From Sphingobium cyanobacteriorum (lineage in GTDB: Bacteria > Pseudomonadota > Alphaproteobacteria > Sphingomonadales > Sphingomonadaceae), in the NCBI RefSeq assembly GCF_030580935.1, contig NZ_JAUQOM010000005.1, positions 62,001 through 126,000 of the forward strand: a stretch of 64,000 nucleotides of DNA, written 5' to 3'. The position numbers were made by a program, and so were the translations under genes. How positions within the stretch are numbered: the stretch's first letter is position 1; each line of letters begins with the position of its first letter. Under the pieces are notes generated by a model. The model saw only the letters and a program-made list of their open reading frames with translations. It searched no databases and was not told the origin of the DNA. Shown piece by piece: positions 34,377 to 43,707 of this stretch.

Positions 34377-34847
34377 ATGCCCGTTTCCGATTTGATGCCA
34401 GCGCCGGCGACCGGACGCTTCGCCGCCGCCGTGCATCATTTCCCGCTGCGCATCTATTTCGAGGATACCGACCTGTCGGGGCTGGTCTATCATGCCAATT
34501 ATCTGCGCTATATGGAGCGCGCCCGGTCCGACATGCTGCGTATCGCCGGCATCGACCAGCGGGCGAGCCATGGAGACGGCAGCGGCGTCTATGCCGTGAC
34601 CGACCTTGCCATCCGCTATCGCCGTCCGGCGCGGCTGGACGATGACCTGATGGTGGTGAGCCGTGTCGTCGACGTGCGCGCGGCACGCTGCGCCATCGAC
34701 CAGTCCGTCATGCGTGGCGACGAAGAGCTGACCAACGCCACCATCACCGTCGCCTGGCTGACGCCACAGGGCCGCCCACAACGGCAGCCCAAAGCCTGGA
34801 CCGACATTTTCACTCGCCTGATGCAAGGGGAAAACATCCACCCATGA
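34377..34847 (+). CDS. ybgC: Acyl-CoA thioesterase YbgC (tol-pal associated)
   Basis: A hotdog-fold thioesterase of 156 residues, first gene of the tol-pal cluster. The active-site segment is LRIYFEDTDLSGLVYHANYL, with the catalytic Asp, then RYMERARSDMLRIAGI. Its role with Tol-Pal is unclear; an effect on phospholipid metabolism is suggested for E. coli. The stop overlaps the tolQ ATG by 4 bp, so it is cotranscribed. Confidence 0.93.
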   Translation: MPVSDLMPAPATGRFAAAVHHFPLRIYFEDTDLSGLVYHANYLRYMERARSDMLRIAGIDQRASHGDGSGVYAVTDLAIRYRRPARLDDDLMVVSRVVDVRAARCAIDQSVMRGDEELTNATITVAWLTPQGRPQRQPKAWTDIFTRLMQGENIHP

Positions 34848-35548
34848 CGCTCAACCTGCCTGCCGGCGCGATCACCGACGCCGCGACCATTTCCCCGCTG
34901 GCCCTGTTCTTGCAGGCCGATATCGTCGTCAAGGGGGTGATGATCGGCCTGCTGCTGGCCAGCATCTGGACCTGGGCGATCATCATCGGATTCAGCTTCT
35001 CCCTACGCAAGGCAAGCCAGGAAAGCCGCAAGTTCGAGGCCGATTTCTGGAAGGCCGAGGATATCGACCGCTTCTATGAATCGCGTGGAAAGGCGGAATT
35101 TCCGGCAGCCAAGCTGATGGCCGCAGGCGTTGGCGAATGGCGGCGATCGACCGCGCAGCGGGTGATCGACCGCGACGGCACGCGCGATCGGCTGTCGACC
35201 GCCATGTCGAGCGCGATCGCCGCGGAGATCGATCGCCTGTCCGACCGGCTGAACATCCTGGCAACGGTCGGATCGGTCGCGCCGTTCGTCGGCCTGTTCG
35301 GCACCGTATGGGGCATCATGCGCGCCTTCACATCGATCGCGGCGGAACAGAACAGCTCGCTGGCGGTCGTGGCGCCGGGCATTGCAGAGGCTCTGTTCGC
35401 AACCGCCATCGGCCTGTTCGCGGCGATCCCGGCGGTCATCGCCTACAACCGTTTTTCCCACGGCATCAACCGGCTGGAATCGAGCCTGACCCGCTTTGCC
35501 GACGGCTTCTATGCGACGCTGAGCCGCGAGCTGGAGGCCCAGCGATGA
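34844..35548 (+). CDS. tolQ: Tol-Pal proton channel subunit TolQ
   Basis: A 234-residue inner-membrane protein of the ExbB/MotA/TolQ family with three membrane helices: residues about 24-46 (VVKGVMIGLLLASIWTWAII), 140-160 (LATVGSVAPFVGLFGTVWGI) and 175-200 (VAPGIAEALFATAIGLFAAI). It couples the proton gradient to TolA movement during outer-membrane constriction. The family signature GLFGTVWGIM is present. It is followed by tolR. Confidence 0.96.
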   Translation: MTLNLPAGAITDAATISPLALFLQADIVVKGVMIGLLLASIWTWAIIIGFSFSLRKASQESRKFEADFWKAEDIDRFYESRGKAEFPAAKLMAAGVGEWRRSTAQRVIDRDGTRDRLSTAMSSAIAAEIDRLSDRLNILATVGSVAPFVGLFGTVWGIMRAFTSIAAEQNSSLAVVAPGIAEALFATAIGLFAAIPAVIAYNRFSHGINRLESSLTRFADGFYATLSRELEAQR

Positions 35549-35582
35549 AGGTGGGCGTTGCTGCGCGCCGGGGAGCGCACTG

Positions 35583-36047
35583 ATGGCGATGTCCGGCCCA
35601 CCATCGGGTCGTCGCGGGCGCGGGCGCGCGCCGATGGCCGATATCAATGTGACGCCGCTGGTCGACGTGATGCTGGTGTTGCTGATCATCTTCATGGTGA
35701 CGGCCCCCCTGCTGGTAACGGGCGTGCCGGTGAACCTGCCCGAAACCCGCGCCAAGGGGCTGGACGCGGACGCCAAGCCGACCGTGGTGTCGATCGACCG
35801 CGACGGCGGGCTGTTCATCGATGAGGATCAGGTGAGCGATGCCGACCTGGCCGACCGGCTGGCCGAGATCGCGTCCGCCCATGCCGGCCAGACCGAACCG
35901 CCGCAAATCTTCCTGCGCGCCGACACGGCGCTCGATTATGGCCGGGTGATGCGGGTGATGGGCGAACTCAATCGCGCGGGCCTGAACAAGGTGTCGCTGG
36001 TCAGCACCGACGCCGGTTCGGGCGCGGACAGCAGCGGTTCAGAATAG
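35583..36047 (+). CDS. tolR: Tol-Pal proton channel subunit TolR
   Basis: An ExbD/TolR-type protein of 154 residues. The single membrane helix contains the proton-path Asp (INVTPLVDVMLVLLIIFMVT), and the periplasmic domain follows (VPVNLPETRAKGL then PPQIFLRADTALDYGRVMRV). The N-terminus is rich in Gly/Arg. It starts 34 bp after tolQ and ends 18 bp before tolA. The C-terminal GSGADSSGSE tail is polar and variable. Confidence 0.95.
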   Translation: MAMSGPPSGRRGRGRAPMADINVTPLVDVMLVLLIIFMVTAPLLVTGVPVNLPETRAKGLDADAKPTVVSIDRDGGLFIDEDQVSDADLADRLAEIASAHAGQTEPPQIFLRADTALDYGRVMRVMGELNRAGLNKVSLVSTDAGSGADSSGSE

Positions 36048-36065
36048 GGGCCATAGGTCAATCAT

Positions 36066-37088
36066 ATGGAGCGTGCGGAAAAGATCGGTCTGGGCGTGGC
36101 GACGGCGGGACATGTCCTGCTGTTCGGCCTGCTGTCGGCCGGTTTCCTGGCCACCCCCAACCCGCTGAAGCTGAAATCGCCGCCGATGGACGTGACCCTG
36201 GTGGACGAGGTGGCGCTGCAAGCGACCGCGCCGCAAGTGTCGACCCAGCCGCCCCCGCCCAGCGTCGCGCCGGAGGAAGGCCCGACGCAGGAGGCCAGGC
36301 CCGCGCCCGAACCCGCCCCCGCGCCGGAACCCGCGCCCGTGCCACCACCGCCCAAGGCCGAGCCAAAGCCCGTACCCAAGCCAGTGTCCAAGCCGACGCC
36401 GCCCAAGGAGGTCGCGAAAGCAGCACCGGCCAAGCCCAAGCCGATGCCGCCGAAGAAAGAGGTGGCAAAGGCCCCGCCAAAGCCCAAAGCGCCGCCCGAA
36501 AAGCCCAAGGCTGCGGTCGCTGCACCGTCGAAGAGCGACGCGAAAACGAAGGCCGATGCGAAGGCCAAGGCCGACGCCAAGGCAAAAAGCGATGCCAAGG
36601 CGAAGAGTGACGCCAAGGCCAAGGCCGACACGGCGGCGCGGGAGTCCGGCGCGGGCAAGGCGGACAAGCCCAAGGGATCGTTGCTGGGCAAGGATTTCCT
36701 GAAAGGCATCGACACCAGTTCCGACGCGCCGCGCAGGCCCGCGCCGCCGCTCGCCGCCGCCATGGGGCCGCAGCAGAAGGCGGCGCTCGACCGCGTCATC
36801 AGCGAACAGATCTATCCGCATCTGCGCCTGCCGTCGGGCGCGGATGTCGAACAACTGGTGGCGTTGCTGGACGTGAAAATCGACCGGGACGGGCGCATCA
36901 TCGGCAAGCCGTCGGTGATCGACATCCAGGGCGAAACCGCGAGCAACCGGCCGCAAGTGTCGGTGTACAAGGAACGGGCGATCCAGGCGGTGATGGCGGC
37001 GTCGCCGTTCCGCAACCTGCCGCCCGAATATTATGACCAATGGAAATGGCTCAGCCCATTGCGGGTCTATGCAAGGAAAGCACGATGA
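36066..37088 (+). CDS. tolA: Cell envelope protein TolA
   Basis: A 340-residue protein bridging the inner-membrane TolQR motor to TolB-Pal. It has a membrane helix at residues about 9-29, then a Pro/Ala/Lys-rich spacer (residues about 55-200) that includes the alternating KADAKAKSDAKAK run coded at about 36538-36635. A compact C-terminal TonB-C-like domain follows (DRVISEQIYPHLRLPSGADV then AIQAVMAASPFRNLPPEYYD). The repetitive spacer is the usual helical stalk. The stop overlaps the tolB ATG. Confidence 0.92.
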   Translation: MERAEKIGLGVATAGHVLLFGLLSAGFLATPNPLKLKSPPMDVTLVDEVALQATAPQVSTQPPPPSVAPEEGPTQEARPAPEPAPAPEPAPVPPPPKAEPKPVPKPVSKPTPPKEVAKAAPAKPKPMPPKKEVAKAPPKPKAPPEKPKAAVAAPSKSDAKTKADAKAKADAKAKSDAKAKSDAKAKADTAARESGAGKADKPKGSLLGKDFLKGIDTSSDAPRRPAPPLAAAMGPQQKAALDRVISEQIYPHLRLPSGADVEQLVALLDVKIDRDGRIIGKPSVIDIQGETASNRPQVSVYKERAIQAVMAASPFRNLPPEYYDQWKWLSPLRVYARKAR

Positions 37089-38473
37089 CAGGCTTCAGGT
37101 TTGGCGATGAACGGCTTCGTACTCCTGCGAAGGCAGGAGCACGGCGCGCGCTATTGCGATCACTGCCCGTCACCCTTGCGATCCTGCTCCTGTCGGGCGC
37201 ACCGCCCGCCCTGGCGCAATTGTCGGTCGACGTGACCGGCGAGATCGACGCCAACCTGAAGATCGCCGTCCCCGCTTTGCCCGCGCAGCAGGAGGTCGCG
37301 ACCCCGGCCGGGTCGGCCAGCGAACTGGGGCGCAAGGTGGCCGAGGTGATCGCCGCCGACCTTAAAGGGTCGGGCCTGTTCGATCCGTCCGGTCCGGGCG
37401 GGATGCCGCCGGTCGCCTTCGCCGAAGTCACCAATCCCGTCTATGACAAATGGGGCGCCTATCAGGCGCTGGTCCAGGGCTTCGTCCGCACCACCGGGGG
37501 AGAGGCCGACATCACCGTGGGCTGCTACCTCTATGACGTGGCACTCAAGCAGGAACTGACGCGGCAGGGCTATGTCGTCGCCCCGCGCGACTGGCGGCGC
37601 GCCGCGCATAAATGCGCCGACGCCATCTATGCCCGGCTGTCGGGCGAAAGCCCCTTCTTCGACAGCCGCATCGCCTATATCGCCGAAAGCGGCCCCAAGG
37701 GCGCGCGCGTCAAGCGGCTGGCGATCATGGATTCGGATGGCGCGAACCATCGTTTCATCACCAATGGCCAGTCGATCGCCCTGACCCCGCGCTGGTCGCC
37801 CGATTACAAGTCGATCGTCTATGTCAGTTATCTGGGCAGCCGGGTCCGGCTCTATATCTATGACTATGGCACCGGGCAGCAGAAGCTGGTGACGGAGAGC
37901 AGCAATGCGACCTTCGCGCCGCGCTGGTCGCCCGATGGCCGCAATATCCTGTTTTCGATGGCGGTGGCGGGCAATACCGACATCTACCGCGTGTCGGCCA
38001 GTGGCGGCGCGCCGATGCGGCTGACCAATTCGCCGGGCATCGACGTGGGCGGCAGCTATTCGCCCGACGGCAGCCAGATCGTGTTCGAAAGCGACCGGTC
38101 GGGCGGGCAGCAAATCTATGTGATGAACGCCGACGGTTCCAACCAGCGACGGATCAGCCATGGCGGCGGCCGCTATGCAACGCCCGAATGGTCGCCGCGC
38201 GGCGACCTGATCGCCTTCACCAAGATGTCGGGCGACTTCAAGATCGCGGTGATGACGCCGGGCGGCGACAATGAGCGCATCCTGACCAATGGCTGGCAGG
38301 ACGAACAGCCAAGCTGGTCGCCCAATGGCCGCGTGCTGCAATTTTTCCGTACCACGCCGGGCAAGCAGGGCAGCAGCCAGGTGTGGCAGGTCGACCTGAC
38401 CGGGGTGAACGAACGGCGCATACCCACGCCCTTGAGCGGTTCCGATCCGGCCTGGGGACCATTGCTGCCCTGA
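37085..38473 (+). CDS. tolB: Tol-Pal translocation protein TolB
   Basis: A periplasmic beta-propeller protein of 462 residues that binds Pal and TolA. The C-terminal propeller shows repeated blades (LTPRWSPDYKSIVYVSYLGS, APRWSPDGRNILFSMAVAGN, GSYSPDGSQIVFESDRSGGQ, TPEWSPRGDLIAFTKMSGDF). The signal peptide is LPVTLAILLLSGAPPALAQ. The first 20 or so residues before it are odd: LRTPAKAGARRAL is encoded by a REP-like palindrome (37119-37142). The ATG at 37085 overlaps the tolA stop by 4 bp, which supports this start, giving a signal peptide with an unusually long, basic N-region. Confidence 0.94.
   Translation: MTGFRFGDERLRTPAKAGARRALLRSLPVTLAILLLSGAPPALAQLSVDVTGEIDANLKIAVPALPAQQEVATPAGSASELGRKVAEVIAADLKGSGLFDPSGPGGMPPVAFAEVTNPVYDKWGAYQALVQGFVRTTGGEADITVGCYLYDVALKQELTRQGYVVAPRDWRRAAHKCADAIYARLSGESPFFDSRIAYIAESGPKGARVKRLAIMDSDGANHRFITNGQSIALTPRWSPDYKSIVYVSYLGSRVRLYIYDYGTGQQKLVTESSNATFAPRWSPDGRNILFSMAVAGNTDIYRVSASGGAPMRLTNSPGIDVGGSYSPDGSQIVFESDRSGGQQIYVMNADGSNQRRISHGGGRYATPEWSPRGDLIAFTKMSGDFKIAVMTPGGDNERILTNGWQDEQPSWSPNGRVLQFFRTTPGKQGSSQVWQVDLTGVNERRIPTPLSGSDPAWGPLLP
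37119..37142. repeat. REP-like palindrome inside the 5' end of tolB
   Basis: GTACTCCTGC and GCAGGAGCAC flank GAAG and are inverse at 9 of 10 positions. The palindrome resembles the CTCCTGC/GCAGGAG elements usually found between genes, but here it lies in the coding sequence of the signal-peptide N-region. Confidence 0.7.
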
Positions 38474-38578
38474 TGCTGCGTTCAGGACGGGGAACCTAAT
38501 CGTCTTGACAGCGTAACGAACTTCACGGACCCTGTCGCCGTTCCTGCGGGCGGCTGACAGCGCAACAAGGAGATTCCG

Positions 38579-39094
38579 ATGAAATTGTCCCGGACCGTGG
38601 TTATGGCCACCGCCATCATCGCACTGGCCGCCTGCTCGAAAAAGCCGCCGGCGCAGTTACCCCCTGCCCCCGGCGGCAGCGACGGCACAACCGTTCCGAG
38701 CGGCCCCATGACGCCGACCGGCCCGCGCAAGGGCAGCCAGGAGGATTTCGTCGCATCGGTCGCGTCGGACCGCATCTTCTTCGCGCTCGACCAATATGAT
38801 GTCGATGCGGAGGATCAGGCGACGCTCCAGAGCCAGGCCGCCTGGTTGCAGCAGAATCCGTCGGTGCGCGTGACGATCGAGGGCCATGCCGACGAACGCG
38901 GCACCCGCGACTATAATATCGCGCTGGGCGAGCGCCGCGCCAATGCGGCGAAAAACTATCTCGCCTCGCTGGGCATCGATCCCGGCCGCATCACCACCGT
39001 CAGCTATGGCAAGGAACGGCCCGCGGCGCTGGGATCGGACGAGGCAAGCTGGGCGCAGAACCGGCGCGCCGTGACCGTGACCGTCCAATATTGA
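38579..39094 (+). CDS. pal: Peptidoglycan-associated lipoprotein Pal
   Basis: An outer-membrane lipoprotein of 171 residues. Signal peptide with lipobox ALAAC (MKLSRTVVMATAIIALAAC), a Pro/Gly-rich linker, and an OmpA-like peptidoglycan-binding domain with VRVTIEGHADERGTRDYNIA, GERRANAAKNYLASLGI and a C-terminal WAQNRRAVTVTVQY. It starts 105 bp after tolB with an AAGGAG site and may have its own promoter in that gap. A strong terminator follows, ending the cluster. Confidence 0.96.
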   Translation: MKLSRTVVMATAIIALAACSKKPPAQLPPAPGGSDGTTVPSGPMTPTGPRKGSQEDFVASVASDRIFFALDQYDVDAEDQATLQSQAAWLQQNPSVRVTIEGHADERGTRDYNIALGERRANAAKNYLASLGIDPGRITTVSYGKERPAALGSDEASWAQNRRAVTVTVQY

Positions 39095-39113
39095 GCCGGC
39101 GCGCTGCTGGTTG

Positions 39114-39150
39114 AAAAAGCCCGCCGGTCGCCACGACCGGCGGGCTTTTT
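39114..39150 (+). terminator. Intrinsic terminator after pal
   Basis: A perfect 17-bp stem with A-run and T-run ends (AAAAAGCCCGCCGGTCG at 39114-39130, its inverse at 39134-39150) and a CCA loop. Confidence 0.93.
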
Positions 39151-39318
39151 CATGGGATGCGCCACCAGGCGCGACGCACCGCCAATGATCATCGGCTTGC
39201 GGCCACAACGCCCGATATGCTGCCTGTCAGCTTCGGGGCATGGCAGCGATATCGTGCGTAGACGCTGCCCTGGCGGAAGGATCAGCGGCATTTAGGGATT
39301 GGCAACCTGTACCGCCCT

Positions 39319-40308
39319 ATGGTCCGGCGGGAACCGGGACCAGGCAATTTGGGCAAGAATCCGTCGATCGATCTGCTGAAGGGCGTGTTGATCCTGCTGG
39401 TGATGGCGGGGCACGCCATGGAATTGACGCATCAGCAGCATCTGGCGCTGTGGATCGGCGCCGGTTTCCGCATGCCGCTGATGATCGGCATTTCCGGCTA
39501 TCTGCTCAATGTCGCCCGTACCCGCACCGACCCGGCCGACCGGCTGTTCGGTCGCTATGGCGAACGGATGCTGTTGCCCTGGGCCTTTGCCATATCGGTC
39601 TATCTGCTGGCCAGTGGCTGGTCGCTGTCCTGGGCGACACCATTGGAGATGGTGCTGCGGCCGCCCTTCCACCTCTGGTATGTGCCGGTCCTCTTCTTCC
39701 TGATCCTGGTGACGCGGCTGGCGCCGCTGCCGCCGCTGATGCTGCTGGCGATCGGCGCGCCGATCAGCCTGGCAACCATGTACAGCTTTGGACTGGGCCA
39801 TGGCCCGCTGGGGGACGGCCTGCTGTCCGCCGACAACCGCTTCCTCTGCTATCCGGTCTATTTCTTCTTCGGCATGATGATGGCCGAACGCGGCCTGCCC
39901 GCCCGCTATCTGGGCGTCACCCTGCTGACCGGGGCGCTGGGGCTGATCTGGTGGTCAAGCCTGTGGGGCAGTGACAACGCCTTGGCCTATGTCCCCGCAC
40001 GGCTGATGATGTGCCTCAGCCTGATCGCGCTGCTGCCCCGGCTGACGGCGCGGCGTCTGTCCTGCGCGCCGATCAGCCGGATCGGGCGGGACAGCCTGTT
40101 CTTCTACCTCTGGCACCCGCTGGTGATGGGGATGGTGTTGATGAGCGGGGCGGACGCGGTGACGACATTGGCGCTGTCGGTGCTGATCCTGCTGTTCATC
40201 AGCCGACTGTCGGCGCCCCATCTATATGGGCGGCGGTGCCTTGGCAGTGCACCCTCGCCTCGCCCGCCCCTTATGCCATCGCTGGAGCCGCTGGCCCGGC
40301 CGACCTAG
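39319..40308 (+). CDS. Acyltransferase family 3 membrane protein
   Basis: A 329-residue protein with about ten membrane helices. The N-terminal motif PSIDLLKGVLILLVMAGHAM has the conserved His of acyltransferase-3 proteins (OafA/NodX-like), followed by RMPLMIGISGYLL. Such enzymes transfer acyl groups to sugars of polysaccharides, lipids or peptidoglycan; the acceptor is unknown. The final 30 residues (after SAPHLYGRR) are polar and Pro-rich. Its stop overlaps the stop of the convergent HhH gene by 4 bp. Confidence 0.82.
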   Translation: MVRREPGPGNLGKNPSIDLLKGVLILLVMAGHAMELTHQQHLALWIGAGFRMPLMIGISGYLLNVARTRTDPADRLFGRYGERMLLPWAFAISVYLLASGWSLSWATPLEMVLRPPFHLWYVPVLFFLILVTRLAPLPPLMLLAIGAPISLATMYSFGLGHGPLGDGLLSADNRFLCYPVYFFFGMMMAERGLPARYLGVTLLTGALGLIWWSSLWGSDNALAYVPARLMMCLSLIALLPRLTARRLSCAPISRIGRDSLFFYLWHPLVMGMVLMSGADAVTTLALSVLILLFISRLSAPHLYGRRCLGSAPSPRPPLMPSLEPLARPT

Positions 40309-40832
40309 AATTTGCCATATTTCGCCTCGAACCCGGCAATGTCGCCGGCGGCAAGATATCTGGCCTGATCGACCCACTGGTCCCGGATCGGGCGGCCCTT
40401 GAAATTGCCCAGCCTGGCGTCGATCGTGGCGATGTCGCTGTCGGTCCAGGCGGCGATCTGGGCGAAGCGGGTGACGCCCAGCTCGATCAGCAGCGCGTGC
40501 AATTTGGGACCGACGCCCTTGAGCCGGAGCAGGTCGTCCTGATCGGCGGCGGCGGGCGTGGTCACGGCCGGCGAGACGGGGACGGGCGCGATCACTGGCG
40601 CGGGTGCGGCAGGAACCGGATCGACCGGAACGGGCGCAGGTTCCGGGACAGCCGCTACCGCCGGAGGCGCGACGGGCGCAGGCGGTGCGACGGGCGCAGG
40701 CGGTGCGACAGGCTCGGCCGGCGCATCCGCCTTGCCCTTGCCCGACAGCAGGAACACCAGGACGATCACCACGAGCAGCGCCACCAGCAGCCACAGCCCA
40801 TAGTCCATGAAGAATTCCTGCATCAGTTCCAT
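40305..40832 (-). CDS. Membrane-anchored helix-hairpin-helix protein
   Basis: A 175-residue protein: N-terminal membrane helix (DYGLWLLVALLVVIVLVFLL), a Pro/Ala/Val-rich spacer (residues about 38-95) and a C-terminal helix-hairpin-helix domain (DDLLRLKGVGPKLHALLIEL, then GVTRFAQIAAWTDSDIATID). The HhH part resembles the 'predicted flap endonuclease-1-like 5' DNA nuclease' family, but no catalytic residues are visible, so DNA or protein binding is as likely. The spacer includes an 18-bp tandem repeat. It lies about 57 bp after purD on the same strand. Confidence 0.7.
   Translation of the reverse strand: MELMQEFFMDYGLWLLVALLVVIVLVFLLSGKGKADAPAEPVAPPAPVAPPAPVAPPAVAAVPEPAPVPVDPVPAAPAPVIAPVPVSPAVTTPAAADQDDLLRLKGVGPKLHALLIELGVTRFAQIAAWTDSDIATIDARLGNFKGRPIRDQWVDQARYLAAGDIAGFEAKYGKF
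40671..40706. repeat. 18-bp tandem repeat in the HhH protein spacer
   Basis: Two exact copies of GACGGGCGCAGGCGGTGC (40671-40688 and 40689-40706) stand head to tail, followed by a partial third. They encode APVAPP-type hexapeptides on the minus strand and may vary in copy number. Confidence 0.8.
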
Positions 40833-40888
40833 CTCCCCGAATAACGATGCCGCTATTTAAGAACGGCTGGCGGCCCGCCGCAAGGGGT

Positions 40889-42166
40889 TCAGCCGCGTTC
40901 GCGCGCGACCTCCCGCCAGCCGATGTCGCGGCGGCAGAAGCCGGTGGGAAAGTCGATCGCATCGACGGCGGCATAGGCGGCGGACTGCGCCGCGCCCACC
41001 GTGTCGCCGGTGGCGGTGACATTGAGGACGCGCCCGCCATTGGCGACCAGCACCCCGTCCCGGTCGGCGGTGCCGGCGTGAAAGACCTTGGCCCCGGCCT
41101 TCTCCGCCGCTTCGATGCCGGCGATCGCCCCGCCCTTTTGCGGGGTATCGGGATAGCCCTGCGCCGCCATGACGATGGTGAGCGCGGTGCGATCCGCCAG
41201 GTGCACCGGCCCCTGGTCGGCCAGCCTGCCCTGCGCCACGGCGAGCAGCAGATCGACCAGATCGCCGTCGAAGCGGGTCATCAGCACCTGACATTCGGGA
41301 TCGCCGAAGCGGGCATTATATTCGATCAGCTTTGGCCCTTCGGCGGTCAGCATCAGTCCGGCATAGAGGACGCCGGAATAGGGCATGCCCTCGGCTGCCA
41401 GCGTTTCCACCGTCGGCCGGATGATCGTGTCGATCACCTGGCGCTCCAATTCGGGGGTCAGCACGCGCGCCGGGCTGTAGGCGCCCATGCCGCCGGTATT
41501 GGGGCCGGTATCGCCGTCGCCCACGCGCTTGTGATCCTGCGCCGAACCGAAGGGCAGGATGGCGACGCCGTCGGTGAGGGCGAAGAAACTGGCTTCCTCC
41601 CCGGTCATAAATTCTTCGAGCACCACTTCCTCCCCCGCCGCGCCGAATGCGCCGGAGAACATCGAATCGAGCGCGGCGAGCGCTTCGTCGCGGGTTTGCG
41701 CGATGATGACCCCCTTGCCCGCGGCCAGCCCGTCCGCCTTGATCACCACCGGCAGCGCGAAATCGTCGAGCGCGGCCAGTGCGCCATCCTTGCTGGTGAC
41801 GCGCTGATAGGCGGCGGTGGGGATGTTCGCGCGCTGGCACAGATCCTTGGTGAAGCCCTTCGACCCTTCCAGTTGCGCCGCTTTCCGGTTGGGACCGAAC
41901 ACCGGCACGCCCATGGTGCGCAGATTGTCTGCCAGACCATCGACCAGCGGCGCTTCCGGGCCGATCACCACCAGGCCGATCGAATGGCGGGTGCAGAAAT
42001 CGAGCACCGCGCGATGATCCGTCGCGTCGAGGTCGACCAATTGCGCGTGCTCGGCTATGCCCGGATTGCCCGGCGCGGCGTAGAGCGTAACGAGCCGGGG
42101 CGATTGCGCCAGCTTCCACGCCAGCGCATGTTCGCGGCCACCGCCGCCAAGCAGAAGGATGTTCAT
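40889..42166 (-). CDS. purD: Phosphoribosylamine-glycine ligase
   Basis: Second step of purine synthesis, joining glycine to phosphoribosylamine with ATP. The ATP-grasp chain has 425 residues from [20 protein letters not shown]. Conserved parts are [35 protein letters not shown] and [32 protein letters not shown] and the C-terminal barrel-sandwich domain follow. The alternative start MGDM adds three residues. Its ATG shares the CATG tetranucleotide 42164-42167 with the xseA start on the other strand. Confidence 0.95.
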   Translation of the reverse strand: MNILLLGGGGREHALAWKLAQSPRLVTLYAAPGNPGIAEHAQLVDLDATDHRAVLDFCTRHSIGLVVIGPEAPLVDGLADNLRTMGVPVFGPNRKAAQLEGSKGFTKDLCQRANIPTAAYQRVTSKDGALAALDDFALPVVIKADGLAAGKGVIIAQTRDEALAALDSMFSGAFGAAGEEVVLEEFMTGEEASFFALTDGVAILPFGSAQDHKRVGDGDTGPNTGGMGAYSPARVLTPELERQVIDTIIRPTVETLAAEGMPYSGVLYAGLMLTAEGPKLIEYNARFGDPECQVLMTRFDGDLVDLLLAVAQGRLADQGPVHLADRTALTIVMAAQGYPDTPQKGGAIAGIEAAEKAGAKVFHAGTADRDGVLVANGGRVLNVTATGDTVGAAQSAAYAAVDAIDFPTGFCRRDIGWREVARERG

Positions 42167-43670
42167 GTCGCCCATGTCCCCGGAATTTGATGCCTATGAC
42201 AGTTCGGGCCGCCTGTTAGCGGAGGAACGCGCAGGGGACAACGCGCCGCCGCTCAGCATCAGCGAATTGTCGGGAATGCTCAAGCGCACGGTCGAGGAGC
42301 GGTTCGGCCATGTCCGCTTGCGCGGCGAGATTTCGGGTTTCAAGCGGGCGGCGTCGGGGCACCTCTATCTGGCGCTGAAGGACGAGAATGCCGTGCTGGA
42401 CGGGGTGATGTGGAAGGGCGGCGCACAGCGGCTGGCCTTTTCGCCGCAGGACGGGGTGGAGGTGATCGCCACCGGCAAGCTGACCACCTATCCGGGCCGG
42501 TCCAAATATCAAATCGTGATCGAGCGGATGGAACTGGCCGGCGAAGGCGCGCTGATGGCGCTGCTGGAGAAGCTGAAGGCGAAGCTGGCGGGCGAAGGGC
42601 TGTTCGCGGTCGAGCGCAAGACGCCCCTGCCCTTCCTGCCGCGCACGATTGGCGTGGTGACATCGCCGACCGGCGCGGTGATCCGCGATATTCTCCATCG
42701 GCTGGCGGACCGTTGCCCGACCCATGTGCTGGTGTGGCCGGTGCTGGTGCAGGGGCAGGGCGCGGCGGAGCAGATTGCGCGGGCGGTGCGGGGCTTTTCG
42801 GCTATGGACGGCAGCGGGCCGGTGCCGCGCCCCGACCTGGTGATCGTGGCGCGCGGCGGCGGGTCGATCGAGGATCTATGGAGCTTCAACGAAGAAATCG
42901 TCGTGCGGGCGGTGGCCGACTGCACCATCCCGATCATATCGGCGGTGGGGCATGAAACGGACACGACCCTGTGCGACTATGCCGCCGACCGCCGCGCGCC
43001 GACCCCGACCGCTGCGGCGGAGATGGCGGTGCCGGTGCGGGCGGAATTGCTGGCGGCCTTGAGCGAGATGGGCCTGCGCGCCGGGCGGGCGGTGCGGCGC
43101 GGCGCGGGCCAGGCGCGCGAGCGGTTGGACATGCAAGCACGGCTGATGCCGACGCCCGATACATTGCTCAGCCCCCAACGGCAGCGGCTGGATCAACTGT
43201 CCGACGGGCTGGTGAGCGGGTTGCGGCACCGGCTGGCGGATGCGCGCGCGCATCTGGGCCAGGCGGGCGGCGCGTTGCGGCCGGCGCTGCTGCGCCAATA
43301 TGTGATGCGGGCCGGCGAGCGGCTCGATCGGCTGCGGCTGCGGCCCGATTATCTGACCCGCGTTTATCAGGACCGCGCGACCGCGTTCGACCGGGTCTCG
43401 CGCCACTTCGCCTCGCTCGATCCCGATCGGCCTTTGCAGCGCGGCTATGCGCGGGTGATGGCGCAGGGACGGCTGGTGCAGTCGGTCGCGGCGGCGCAGG
43501 CGGCGGGCGCCGTGACCCTGCACTTCAAGGACGGAACGGTCGATGCGACGGTCGGGCAGGGCGCAGCGCTGCTTGAGAAGAGCGCCCCGCCCGCTATATC
43601 ATCCCCGCCCCGCCCGGCACGCAAAGCGCGCGAGGGGGGTGGAACGCCGCAGCAGGATCTGTTTTCCTGA
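42165..43670 (+). CDS. xseA: Exodeoxyribonuclease VII large subunit
   Basis: Large subunit of exonuclease VII, about 501 residues. The N-terminal OB fold is [20 protein letters not shown] then [20 protein letters not shown]. The catalytic core includes [59 protein letters not shown] and [13 protein letters not shown] coiled-coil and the C-terminal segment QRGYARVM follow. The start at 42165 is preferred because AGAAGGA lies five bases upstream; ATG at 42159 and 42174 are alternatives. The upstream ribosome site lies within purD coding sequence. The small subunit gene xseB is not in the window. Confidence 0.94.
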   Translation: MSPMSPEFDAYDSSGRLLAEERAGDNAPPLSISELSGMLKRTVEERFGHVRLRGEISGFKRAASGHLYLALKDENAVLDGVMWKGGAQRLAFSPQDGVEVIATGKLTTYPGRSKYQIVIERMELAGEGALMALLEKLKAKLAGEGLFAVERKTPLPFLPRTIGVVTSPTGAVIRDILHRLADRCPTHVLVWPVLVQGQGAAEQIARAVRGFSAMDGSGPVPRPDLVIVARGGGSIEDLWSFNEEIVVRAVADCTIPIISAVGHETDTTLCDYAADRRAPTPTAAAEMAVPVRAELLAALSEMGLRAGRAVRRGAGQARERLDMQARLMPTPDTLLSPQRQRLDQLSDGLVSGLRHRLADARAHLGQAGGALRPALLRQYVMRAGERLDRLRLRPDYLTRVYQDRATAFDRVSRHFASLDPDRPLQRGYARVMAQGRLVQSVAAAQAAGAVTLHFKDGTVDATVGQGAALLEKSAPPAISSPPRPARKAREGGGTPQQDLFS

Positions 43671-43707
43671 CGCAGCACAGTGACGATGGCGTAGAGTGAG
43701 GCCGACC

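Noticed and set aside
36538..36640. Repetitive Lys/Ala/Asp codons in tolA considered as a mobile or unstable repeat
   Set aside because: They encode the normal helical stalk of TolA and vary in codon sequence, so they are explained by protein function.
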